This document shows, piece after piece, positions 1-6,220 of a stretch of DNA of 19,372 bases. The notes under the pieces are model-generated. The model was not told the origin of the DNA and made no database searches. It saw only the letters and a program-made list of their open reading frames with translations. The DNA is from Alphaproteobacteria bacterium (GTDB lineage: Bacteria > Pseudomonadota > Alphaproteobacteria > Rs-D84): positions 1 to 19,372 of the forward strand of contig JAGCOQ010000112.1 in NCBI GenBank assembly GCA_017642625.1, in the 5' to 3' direction. Position numbers and translations under genes: made by a program. Position 1 is the first letter of the stretch; each line of letters begins with the position of its first letter.

Positions 1-190
1 GCCAGATGATTTCATGACGGCGCAAAAGGCAATCGCCGACGTTTTGGGCGAACCTGAAAGCGCGGAATTGACATGGATTCCAAATATGCCAATGGACTTG
101 GACGACGACGCATATGCCAAGGTTGAAAAGTTGGTAGAGGCATTGGAAGATAACGACGACGTGCAAAAGGTTTTCACCGCCGCCGCATAA
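1..190 (+). CDS. yebC: YebC/TACO1-family regulator, C-terminal end (partial)
   Basis: Only the last 62 codons are present, read in the frame starting at base 2 and ending at TAA 188-190. The translation contains TWIPNMPMDLDD and then KVEKLVEALEDNDDVQKVF, which matches the C-terminal domain of the YebC/PmpR/TACO1 family, where a W-x-P strand is followed by an acidic LiexLEdnDDVQ-V segment. Family members are about 240-250 aa cytosolic proteins. They were long listed as transcriptional regulators, and more recent work links them to ribosomes and translation of proline-rich stretches. In many bacteria yebC lies just upstream of ruvC on the same strand. Here ruvC is convergent with it, separated by a shared terminator. 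The 5' part and promoter lie outside the window. Confidence 0.88.
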   Translation, partial: PDDFMTAQKAIADVLGEPESAELTWIPNMPMDLDDDAYAKVEKLVEALEDNDDVQKVFTAAA

Positions 191-206
191 AAATAAAAAA
201 TGTAAA

Positions 207-240
207 AAAAAACACCGGCATTTGCCGGTGTTTTTATTTT
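207..240. terminator. Bidirectional intrinsic terminator between yebC and ruvC
   Basis: A perfect 10-bp stem, AACACCGGCA (211-220) and TGCCGGTGTT (223-232), closes a 2-nt loop. An A tract on the left and a T tract on the right let it work in both directions. The ruvC stop codon (234-236) lies inside the T tract, so the hairpin is effectively the tail of both convergent genes. Confidence 0.85.
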
Positions 241-722
241 ATAAACCTTTCAAACGCTGACATATTACTGTGGGCAAGGGCGATGGCGATTGCGTCTGCT
301 TCGTCTGCGGTTTTTGGGTGTGCGGCCGGCAATAATATCTTTACCATTTTATCTATGGCGGTCTTGTCCGCATGACCCGCACCGGTTAGCGCCTTTTTAA
401 TTTTGTTTGGTTCGTATTCAAAAATCGGAATGTCGCGTGTTGAAACCGCAACAATCGCCGCGGCGCGTGCATGCCCCAAAATAAGCGTCGTGCGCGGATT
501 TTTATTTACAAATGTAATTTCAATGCTGCATTCGTCGGGGCTAAAAGTATCGACCAATTTTGAAACTTCACGAAAAATTATTGCGAGTCGCTCGGGCAGG
601 GTGCCAGATGTTTTCGGCAGGATTACGCCACTTGCGATATATTTACGTTGTGATCCTGCGGTATCAATTACCGACCAACCAGTATGTAAAAGTCCGGGGT
701 CAATGCCCAATATGCGTGTCAT
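234..722 (-). CDS. ruvC: RuvC crossover-junction endodeoxyribonuclease
   Basis: A 162-aa protein, normal for RuvC (about 160-190 aa), which cuts Holliday junctions symmetrically as a homodimer after RuvAB branch migration. The N-terminus reads MTRILGIDPG with the first catalytic Asp at residue 8. An IEITFVNKNP block supplies the conserved Glu, and ADEADAIAIA near the C-terminus carries the last acidic pair. The frame is open upstream for 21 more codons to 785. I chose ATG 722 because the family starts at this Met, and because a consensus promoter (729-757) ends six bases before it, which would place the upstream codons before the transcript start. No Shine-Dalgarno is visible, consistent with a leaderless mRNA. 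The usual neighbours ruvA and ruvB are absent from the window. Confidence 0.95.
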   Translation of the reverse strand: MTRILGIDPGLLHTGWSVIDTAGSQRKYIASGVILPKTSGTLPERLAIIFREVSKLVDTFSPDECSIEITFVNKNPRTTLILGHARAAAIVAVSTRDIPIFEYEPNKIKKALTGAGHADKTAIDKMVKILLPAAHPKTADEADAIAIALAHSNMSAFERFIK

Positions 723-728
723 AAGAGT

Positions 729-757
729 ATTATATAATTTTTTTGTGTTTATTTCAA
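729..757 (-). promoter_or_regulatory. Promoter of ruvC, predicted to give a leaderless mRNA
   Basis: On the minus strand TTGAAA (757-752) is followed by exactly 17 bp and TATAAT (734-729). Six bases, ACTCTT, then separate the -10 box from the ruvC ATG at 722, so transcription should begin at or within a base or two of the start codon. The six-base gap contains no ribosome binding site. The call rests on sequence match only. Confidence 0.7.
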
Positions 758-769
758 TTTTAATGAAAC

Positions 770-869
770 TTGTCATCCCGGCCACCGAGCCGGGATCCAG
801 ACAATAAAAAGTGTGCGCCTGTGGCGCGACAGTAATAACCTGGACCCCGGGTCAAGCCCGGGGTGACAA
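770..869. repeat. Composite palindromic intergenic element (GTCATCCCGG type)
   Basis: Two 31-bp arms, 770-800 and 839-869, form an imperfect inverted repeat with shared ends TTGTCAYCCCGG and CCGGGRTCCAG. Each arm is itself a palindrome (CCCGG...CCGGG), and the 38-bp centre holds a third small hairpin, GCGCC-TGT-GGCGC (816-828). Sequences of the form GTCATCCCGG...CCGGGATCCAG are familiar as dispersed intergenic palindromes in many alphaproteobacterial genomes, including Rickettsiales. This copy fills the gap between the DUF721 gene and the ruvC promoter. It could act as a transcript stabiliser or attenuator, or simply be a MITE-like repeat. No second copy was seen in the window. Confidence 0.75.
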
Positions 870-872
870 ATA

Positions 873-1205
873 CTATTTTCTAAATGTAACCTTGTTCACG
901 GCGTCATAGCCAAAATACTTATTTATCCGCTTTGCGATTTCGGGTGCTTGGTATGATAGTTGCAGTGCAAATGCCGGATTTATTGGACGCACAGCAATAT
1001 TAAACTTTCCGTCCGGCGTTTTCTTTATCGCCGCCAATGTTGAGATACCGCCAATATCGGAACCCATAATTTCAGACCAACGCGCCGCCAGATCGGCGTC
1101 GGACACACGCACACCAAAAATGCGAAACAGACCACCCATCGCACTGGCCAAGGTGTGCGGACGTGCGGTTCGAACATCCATTTTCTTACTTTGTTGGTTT
1201 GACAT
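873..1205 (-). CDS. DUF721/DciA-like protein (putative replicative helicase loader)
   Basis: A 110-aa protein. The visible core reads LFRIFGVRVSDADLAARWSE, then a WSEIMG turn, a beta-rich middle (KFNIAVRPINPAFALQLSY) and APEIAKRINKYFGYDAVNKV. This is the DUF721 pattern: an N-terminal helix with a W-x-x-[IV]-[VM]-G motif, followed by a KH-like fold. Characterised family members (DciA) recruit or load the DnaB helicase in bacteria that lack DnaC or DnaI. The protein is short for the family, so a DUF721 domain with little C-terminal tail is the safe description. It overlaps the 3' end of mltA by 20 bp, which points to co-transcription and translational coupling. The upstream CGGGAA is only a weak ribosome binding site. 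Confidence 0.7.
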   Translation of the reverse strand: MSNQQSKKMDVRTARPHTLASAMGGLFRIFGVRVSDADLAARWSEIMGSDIGGISTLAAIKKTPDGKFNIAVRPINPAFALQLSYQAPEIAKRINKYFGYDAVNKVTFRK

Positions 1206-2280
1206 ATGTGTATTCCCGTGGCATCAGAATGAACATTTGACCCTGGGCATGCTGACCATGTGCATATTTATATGCGTCGTCGCCCTTGCCAAAGAAGATG
1301 TCGGCACGAATCCAACCGCGGATGGCGGATCCTGTATCTTGGGCAATCATAAGACGTTGGAATTTTCGCCCGTCAGACAAGTTGGTGCTGACATACACCG
1401 GCAGACCCAAAGTATAGATATCGTCATCCATGGCGATACTGCGGATTTTAGACAGCGGTGTTCCCAATTTGCCGATTACATCTGGGGGAACCGATTCATA
1501 GAAATAGACATAACGCGGGTTCTTGTAAATCACATCACGCGCCAATTTCGGATTTGCTTTCAGATGTTTCCAAACCGCGTCGGCGGAATAGCCACCATCT
1601 GGGCGGATGCCACGACGACGCAATTCCTCGCCAATAGATTTAAACGGCATATCGTTTACCGCGGCAAAGTTCAGTTTTACCAATTTGCCGTCTTCCAGTT
1701 GCACCATACCAGAACCTTGAATTTGGATGTTTTGGACATCAACCAAGTTCGCCCAATACAGAACGCGACCGATTTTTTGTTCAACAATCTTTTTCTTTTC
1801 AACGCCCTTGTAATTACGGCCGTCGGTCGGCACACCCATCAATGGTTCGTTGCATTCGGCGGTTTGATGCCGGCAACCACGAATAATTGGGGAATAGTAT
1901 CCGGTGTATGTTCCCTTGTCGGTGCCATCATCATTATATATCTTGTATGGCTGGAAATTAGATTCAAACCAAGCGCGCACCGTTGGAACATCAGCGGATG
2001 CCGATGGCAAAGTGCTGCATTTTTCTTCGAACAGGGCGCGATCCGGGATTACGCGACCCTTATACTGAATCTTGGCCTTGCAGGAATTACGAAAGGCTTG
2101 TAAAGCATAGCGGACATCGTCGTCGCGCCACCCCGGCAGTTCGGAATAAGATACCTTGCGCAGGTTAGATGCTGGTGCCACAGAATCGTCGCCTGTATGG
2201 GTTGGTGTTGACAGGTCGCATGACGTCAAAACAAACGCGCAGGCCGCGATATAAAACAGCCTATGTAGAAATTTCCCCAT
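1186..2280 (-). CDS. mltA: MltA-family membrane-bound lytic murein transglycosylase
   Basis: A 364-aa lipoprotein. The N-terminus is basic then hydrophobic and ends in a lipobox, LTSC, with the modified Cys at residue 21, so the mature enzyme should be anchored in the outer membrane facing the periplasm. MltA motifs are clear: YTGYYSPIIRG, QIQGSGMVQLEDGK, KNPRYVYFYES, RSIAMDDDIYTLGLPVYV and the 3D-type segment AQDTGSAIRGWIRADIFFG carrying the catalytic-site Asp residues. The reaction cleaves the MurNAc-GlcNAc bond of peptidoglycan with formation of a 1,6-anhydro ring. A strong GGGGGGAGC Shine-Dalgarno (2287-2295 in reverse) precedes the ATG. It leads a minus-strand pair with the DUF721 gene and is divergent from secB. 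A weak TTGTGG-N16-TTTATT promoter is possible in the shared spacer. Confidence 0.93.
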   Translation of the reverse strand: MGKFLHRLFYIAACAFVLTSCDLSTPTHTGDDSVAPASNLRKVSYSELPGWRDDDVRYALQAFRNSCKAKIQYKGRVIPDRALFEEKCSTLPSASADVPTVRAWFESNFQPYKIYNDDGTDKGTYTGYYSPIIRGCRHQTAECNEPLMGVPTDGRNYKGVEKKKIVEQKIGRVLYWANLVDVQNIQIQGSGMVQLEDGKLVKLNFAAVNDMPFKSIGEELRRRGIRPDGGYSADAVWKHLKANPKLARDVIYKNPRYVYFYESVPPDVIGKLGTPLSKIRSIAMDDDIYTLGLPVYVSTNLSDGRKFQRLMIAQDTGSAIRGWIRADIFFGKGDDAYKYAHGQHAQGQMFILMPREYTYVKPTK

Positions 2281-2297
2281 TTTTTTGCTCCCCCCAC

Positions 2298-2326
2298 TTG
2301 TAAAATAGAAAAATAAATGCTATATA
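2298..2326 (+). promoter_or_regulatory. secB promoter
   Basis: TTGTAA (2298-2303), 17 bp, then TATATA (2321-2326), preceded by TGC, giving an extended -10. The predicted start near 2333 leaves a leader of about 36 nt containing AAAGGAG. The same AT-rich spacer must also hold the divergent mltA promoter. Confidence 0.6.
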
Positions 2327-2368
2327 TACTTTACCACAAATTGGCGCGTAAAAAAAGGAGCAATCGCG

Positions 2369-2809
2369 ATGGCTAAATTTAATATTATTTCCCAGTTCCT
2401 AAAGGACTTCTCTTTTGAAAACCCAAATGTCCCAGAATTGTTCTTTAAACAGGAAAACACCCAGGCAAAATTGGAAATCAATATCGATATTCAAATCAAG
2501 GGTTCAGAAAACAACTTGTTCATGGTCGATTTAATTACCAAGGTTCATTCAAAACTGGAAGCGAACGATAAATCTATCTTTTTGATTGAATCAACATATT
2601 CTGGTTTGGTTCAAATGGAAGAAGAAAAGGACGAAGAAGTTAAAAAGCGTACTTTGTTGATTGATGTGCCGACTTTGTTGTTCCCAGCGGTTCGCAGTTT
2701 GATTACGCGTTTAACATCTGAATCTGGGTTCCCAGCATTCACAATGCAACCGGTTGATTTTGCAAAGTTGTATGAACAAAGAAACGCACAGAAAGAAGCC
2801 CAGAAATAA
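2369..2809 (+). CDS. secB: SecB protein-export chaperone
   Basis: A 146-aa cytosolic protein, close to the usual 150-165 aa. SecB is a homotetramer that keeps presecretory proteins unfolded and hands them to SecA. Family signatures are the opening FLKDFSFENPNVPELF, the beta strands EINIDIQIKG, ESTYSGLVQM, the LLIDVPTLLFPAVRSLI helix segment and the C-terminal GFPAFTMQPVDFAKLYEQR. A good AAAAGGAG site lies 11 bp before the ATG. The gene is monocistronic by appearance, with its own promoter upstream and an intrinsic terminator 20 bp after the stop. SecB is largely a proteobacterial protein, which fits the lineage inference. Confidence 0.96.
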   Translation: MAKFNIISQFLKDFSFENPNVPELFFKQENTQAKLEINIDIQIKGSENNLFMVDLITKVHSKLEANDKSIFLIESTYSGLVQMEEEKDEEVKKRTLLIDVPTLLFPAVRSLITRLTSESGFPAFTMQPVDFAKLYEQRNAQKEAQK

Positions 2810-2828
2810 GAAAATGATAAAAACAATG

Positions 2829-2856
2829 ACCGCCCAAATGGGCGGTTGTTTTTTTA
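2829..2856 (+). terminator. Intrinsic terminator after secB
   Basis: ACCGCCCA (2830-2837) pairs with TGGGCGGT (2840-2847) across an AA loop, followed by a short spacer and a run of seven Ts. The stem core ACCGCCC/GGGCGGT recurs in the terminator at 12029-12046. Confidence 0.85.
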
Positions 2857-2886
2857 CCTTTACCGCTAACAAAGCACCCGTTTTTG

Positions 2887-2895
2887 TGATATAAT
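2887..2895 (+). promoter_or_regulatory. Extended -10 promoter of the MFS gene
   Basis: TGA followed directly by TATAAT (2890-2895) is a perfect TGn extended -10. No good -35 is seen at normal spacing. The predicted start near 2902 lies before the GGGAGAG ribosome binding site (2906-2912) of the gene starting at 2923. It also rules against the in-frame ATG at 2896, which would fall upstream of the transcript start. Confidence 0.55.
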
Positions 2896-2922
2896 ATGAT
2901 GAATCGGGAGAGAGAACATTAT

Positions 2923-4110
2923 ATGGCGGGCGACAAGTATATTTCTTTTGGCAAATATGTCAGCGGTTTTTCATTTGCTAATTTAGGGCTGTTTACCGGC
3001 TTTGCTGATGGTATTTATAACGCCGTTTATTCGTTGGTGATTTTGGAAATATTCCGTTCCAGTGCCGTTGTCGGTTTGTATGTGGCGTTGTATTCCGCAT
3101 TCTGTATGTTTGTTGGGCTTTTCGCGAACGAGGTGTTTCGCCGTTTTTCCAAGGTGCGTGTTTTCTATTTCGTTTTGCTAATGTTGTCGGCGGGCTATGC
3201 GATGATGAGTTTTTCAATTCTGCCACGAACATTTATTACATTGGACTTTACGACCGGTATCGCAATTACATTTAGTCAGATGTTGGTGCCACTGTTTATG
3301 TCGGATTTTTCAGGTAAAGTTGGTATGGCACGTCTTAATGCGCGGTATCATTTGTGGCTGAATATCGGGGCGTTGTTTGCACCAATGATTGCGGTCACGA
3401 TTGCGGGTATCTGGGGCAATCGATCGGCGTTTATGGCGTCGTCGCTTATCTATGTGGCGGCATGGTTATTCTTTAAATGGTTCCATATTGTCCAGCCGGA
3501 CAAGAATATTACACCAATGAATCCGCGTCGCACATTTAGGGCGTTGTGGCGGAACGCGCGTGCGTTCTTTGCTGCACCGGGCATGTTGCGTGCATATTTG
3601 ATAAACTTTGGTTATTATTCTTTGCGTGCGGTGCGTTTGCTGTATGTGCCGATTGTTGTTATCGAGTCCGGCTTTACCAAGGATACACTGGGTTGGGTTT
3701 TGACATTGGGGATAATTCCATACATCTTGCTGGCCGAGGTTATGGGTCGTGCAGTCCGCAGGTATGGTAAAAACATATGGCTGATTTTGGGGTTTGCTTC
3801 GTTTTCGCTGTTGGCGGCGGCGGCGACATTGGTGGCGGGGTATCCGCTGTTGGCGATATTTGTTGCGTGGCAATTTTCAGGGGCGTTTATGGAGCCGGTG
3901 CATGATTTAATGTTCTTTGACAACACAACGCCGGCACAAAGACCCCGTTTTTATGGCGTTTTCAGAACAAGTGTTTATTTGCCAAACTTTATAACACCGG
4001 TCTTGGCGGCGGCATGTATTACATTTTTTGGTGCAACGTCGGCTGTGTGGTTCATACCCGCAGTTGTCGGGGCTTTGACGGTCGGAATTATTATAACACC
4101 GCACAAATAA
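2923..4110 (+). CDS. Major facilitator superfamily transporter
   Basis: A 395-aa inner-membrane protein made almost wholly of hydrophobic segments, about 11-12 predicted helices, with a basic cytosolic loop near the middle (NPRRTFRALWRNARAFFAA). This two-half layout and length fit the MFS. Charged cytosolic turns such as NEVFRRFSKVR after the second or third helix, and MGRAVRRYGKN in the second half, resemble the GxxxDRxGRR-type loop A motifs in position. I cannot assign a substrate; efflux, sugar or metabolite uptake are all open. The frame opens at 2896, but I prefer ATG 2923, which has GGGAGAG at 10 bp and sits behind the extended -10. It ends only 7 bp before the recA promoter, and no terminator is seen between them, so read-through into recA is possible. 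Confidence 0.85.
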   Translation: MAGDKYISFGKYVSGFSFANLGLFTGFADGIYNAVYSLVILEIFRSSAVVGLYVALYSAFCMFVGLFANEVFRRFSKVRVFYFVLLMLSAGYAMMSFSILPRTFITLDFTTGIAITFSQMLVPLFMSDFSGKVGMARLNARYHLWLNIGALFAPMIAVTIAGIWGNRSAFMASSLIYVAAWLFFKWFHIVQPDKNITPMNPRRTFRALWRNARAFFAAPGMLRAYLINFGYYSLRAVRLLYVPIVVIESGFTKDTLGWVLTLGIIPYILLAEVMGRAVRRYGKNIWLILGFASFSLLAAAATLVAGYPLLAIFVAWQFSGAFMEPVHDLMFFDNTTPAQRPRFYGVFRTSVYLPNFITPVLAAACITFFGATSAVWFIPAVVGALTVGIIITPHK

Positions 4111-4116
4111 AATCAG

Positions 4117-4145
4117 TTGCGTGGCCGTTGTTTTCTTTGTATGAT
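4117..4145 (+). promoter_or_regulatory. recA promoter
   Basis: TTGCGT (4117-4122), 17 bp, then TATGAT (4140-4145). The predicted start near 4152 gives a 20-nt leader with AAAGGGG (4159-4165). No alphaproteobacterial LexA box (GTTC-N7-GTTC) or CTG-N10-CAG operator was seen in the MFS-recA gap, so SOS control is not supported by this sequence. Confidence 0.6.
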
Positions 4146-4171
4146 TCGGGTGTTAAGTAAAGGGGAAATTA

Positions 4172-5245
4172 ATGGCAAAAAAAGAAGTTTCAAAAGAAAA
4201 TAATACACCCGTAAAAAATCCAGCATTGGAATCTGCGTTGGCCCAAATTCAAAAGCAATTTGGTAAAGAAGCAATCATGAAAATGGGTGATGGTTCGCAA
4301 CAGAATATAGAGGCAATTTCATCTGGTTCATTGGGCTTGGATATTGCGTTGGGAATTGGTGGTTATCCACGTGGTCGTATTGTTGAAATATATGGACCGG
4401 AAAGTTCTGGTAAAACAACACTTGCGCTACATGCGGTTGCCGAAGCACAAAAGAAAGGTGGCACATGTGCATATATTGATGCGGAAAATGCGTTGGATCC
4501 ATCTTATGCGAAGAAGTTGGGTGTTAATGTTTCTGAATTAATTATTTCACAACCTGATTCGGGGGAACAGGCACTTGAAATCGCCGACACACTTATCAAG
4601 TCGGGCGCGGTTGATGTTGTGGTTGTTGACTCGGTCGCGGCACTGGTACCCAAGGCGGAATTAGAGGGCAACATTGGTGATTCATTTGTTGGAACGACCG
4701 CGCGTTTGATGTCGCAGAGTTTGAAAAAATTGGCGGGCAGCGTTTCGCGCAGTAATACACTGTTGATTTTCATCAATCAGATTCGTATGAAAATTGGTGT
4801 TATGTTTGGCAATCCTGAAACGACATCTGGTGGTAATGCGTTAAAGTTCTATGCGTCGGTGCGCCTTGATATTCGCCGCACAGGTGCGATTAAAGACAAA
4901 GAAAATGTTATTGGGAACGAAACACGTGTAAAGGTTGTTAAGAACAAAGTTGCACCACCGTTCCGCACCGTTGATTTCAAAATTATGTATGGCGAAGGTA
5001 TTTCCCGTATTAGCGAAATCTTGGACATGGGTGTTAAATACGATTTGATTGAAAAGGCGGGGTCTTTCTATTCTTATAACAACGAAAGAATAGGTCAGGG
5101 CGAAGCCAACGCACGTCAGTGGCTAAAGGATCATCCAGAAGCCCAGCAAGAATTGTTGGACAAGATTATGTCGCGTGCATCTGGTATCGCCGAAGAAATG
5201 ACGACGGGTCCGTCCGACGAAGATATGGGTGAAGTCGCAGAATAA
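4172..5245 (+). CDS. recA: RecA recombinase
   Basis: A 357-aa RecA of typical length. It polymerises on single-stranded DNA, catalyses homologous strand exchange and usually stimulates LexA self-cleavage. Walker A is GPESSGKT (75-82), Walker B is [10 protein letters not shown] (149-158), the catalytic Glu is E105, and loop L2 with its flanks reads [14 protein letters not shown] (213-226). The acidic C-terminal tail ([12 protein letters not shown]) is present. Two positions are odd: the near-universal AEHALDP is AENALDP here (residues 104-110), and the L1 loop GDSHxG is GDSFVG (169-174) followed by TTAR in place of LQAR or LAAR. Everything else looks functional. There is a good AAAGGGG ribosome binding site. 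No terminator follows before the glycosyltransferase operon, so the two may be partly co-transcribed. Confidence 0.98.
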   Translation: MAKKEVSKENNTPVKNPALESALAQIQKQFGKEAIMKMGDGSQQNIEAISSGSLGLDIALGIGGYPRGRIVEIYGPESSGKTTLALHAVAEAQKKGGTCAYIDAENALDPSYAKKLGVNVSELIISQPDSGEQALEIADTLIKSGAVDVVVVDSVAALVPKAELEGNIGDSFVGTTARLMSQSLKKLAGSVSRSNTLLIFINQIRMKIGVMFGNPETTSGGNALKFYASVRLDIRRTGAIKDKENVIGNETRVKVVKNKVAPPFRTVDFKIMYGEGISRISEILDMGVKYDLIEKAGSFYSYNNERIGQGEANARQWLKDHPEAQQELLDKIMSRASGIAEEMTTGPSDEDMGEVAE

Positions 5246-5260
5246 CAAAGGGGGGACCTT

Positions 5261-5284
5261 ATGAAAAACGACAAAGGTGGCTAA
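5261..5284 (+). other. Possible 7-codon minigene in the recA-glycosyltransferase gap
   Basis: ATG AAA AAC GAC AAA GGT GGC TAA encodes MKNDKGG. It is preceded at 5 bp by AAAGGGGGG (5247-5255), a stronger ribosome binding site than many genes here have. It ends 18 bp before the next real start. It could be a coupling or leader peptide, or a chance ATG after a purine-rich stretch. Nothing in the peptide suggests attenuation, since there are no repeated regulatory codons. Confidence 0.25.
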
Positions 5285-5302
5285 CAATAAAAAGGAGCAT
5301 GT

Positions 5303-6211
5303 ATGAAAATCGCACGAACTTGGGCATTGACCAAAATCATTATTCATGGGCATATCTTGAATTGGCCATGGCGTTCGCGCGTGGCGCGCCGTCGTGTGCG
5401 CACCGATTATACAGCCAAGATAGTTCCGCAATATATGAAGCGGTATTTGCCGGCTGCGGCTGCGGTGGTCGAAGAACCAGTTGTCAAAGATGACAAGAAC
5501 GACAAGATTTTCACTATATGGCTTCAGGGGGAACGGCATGCACCAAAGTTGGTAAAGGCATGTTTCAAAAGTGTGCGTAAACATTGCAAGCAAGAGTTGG
5601 TGATACTGGATGCCGATTCGATTTTTGACTATATTGATTTGCCAGACATCATTGTTCAAAAATATCGTGATGGTAAAATAGGGCATGCACATTTTGCCGA
5701 CATTTGTCGTGTTGAATTGCTGTATCGCTATGGTGGATATTGGTTGGACGCGACCGGTTTTGTGACCGCACCAATTCCAAAGTGGATAAGCGACCAAGAC
5801 TTCTTTGTGTTCTTGGCGGGGCATAACTATGATATCGGGGGCAGCCCGTATTCATTTATGCAAAACTGCTTTATCCGTGCGCGCAAAGGGTCGTATTTAT
5901 TGGCGGCGTGGCGTGCAATGATTTTGGATTACTGGATGCACGAAGACCATGTCTTTGATTATTTCATGCACCAGTTGATATTCAAAACATTGGTCACAAA
6001 TGATAAACGCGCAAAAAAATATTTTGCCGATATGCCACATGTTGACCAAGATCCAACGCATGCGTTGTGGTGGGATTATCAAAACAAACCGTTTGATAAA
6101 AAGGTGTTTGATAAATTAACGGCTGATGCATTTTTCCAAAAGACAACATATCGCGGAACAGAAAATCCTGTGCCGGGGTCTTTTGCAGATGTCATGATAA
6201 ACAAGATGTAA
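5303..6211 (+). CDS. Capsular polysaccharide synthesis glycosyltransferase (Caps_synth, GT32-like)
   Basis: A 302-aa protein of the Caps_synth/DXD-sugar transferase type. After an N-terminal basic stretch (WRSRVARRRVR, 23-33) it shows KIFTIWLQGERHAPKLVKAC (residues 68-87) and then FADICRVELLYRYGGYWLDA (131-150). The latter is the hallmark segment, in which the terminal D-A-T replaces the D-x-D seen in related GT32 enzymes. Such proteins are predicted to transfer a sugar from a nucleotide donor onto a surface glycan; donor and acceptor cannot be told from sequence. Start 5303 has AGGAG at 5 bp. An ATG at 5299 in another frame gives only a short ORF. It is the first gene of a three-gene plus-strand run (9-bp gap to the next), and lies 57 bp after recA without a clear promoter or terminator. 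Confidence 0.82.
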   Translation: MKIARTWALTKIIIHGHILNWPWRSRVARRRVRTDYTAKIVPQYMKRYLPAAAAVVEEPVVKDDKNDKIFTIWLQGERHAPKLVKACFKSVRKHCKQELVILDADSIFDYIDLPDIIVQKYRDGKIGHAHFADICRVELLYRYGGYWLDATGFVTAPIPKWISDQDFFVFLAGHNYDIGGSPYSFMQNCFIRARKGSYLLAAWRAMILDYWMHEDHVFDYFMHQLIFKTLVTNDKRAKKYFADMPHVDQDPTHALWWDYQNKPFDKKVFDKLTADAFFQKTTYRGTENPVPGSFADVMINKM

Positions 6212-6220
6212 AGGACCACG

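Noticed and set aside
723..785. Longer RuvC N-terminus to ATG 785
   Set aside because: The extra codons read through the promoter and into the palindromic element, and RuvC proteins begin at the MTRILGIDPG Met.
1120..2103. 327-codon plus-strand open frame opposite mltA
   Set aside because: It is antisense to a well-supported MltA lipoprotein, its translation looks compositionally random (many Cys, His, Arg and Ile) and it has no family motif.
2896..2922. Longer MFS start at ATG 2896
   Set aside because: It follows TATAAT directly without a ribosome binding site, and the added residues (MMNREREHY) look unlike a conserved N-terminus.
4111..4171. SOS/LexA operator before recA
   Set aside because: Looked for GTTC-N7-GTTC and CTG-N10-CAG forms; neither is present in the gap.
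5246..5302. Intrinsic terminator after recA
   Set aside because: No stable stem followed by a T run; only purine-rich ribosome binding sites are seen.
5123..5824. 233-codon minus-strand frame across the recA end and Caps_synth gene
   Set aside because: Antisense shadow spanning two real genes, with His/Cys/Phe-rich low-complexity translation and no ribosome binding site or motif.
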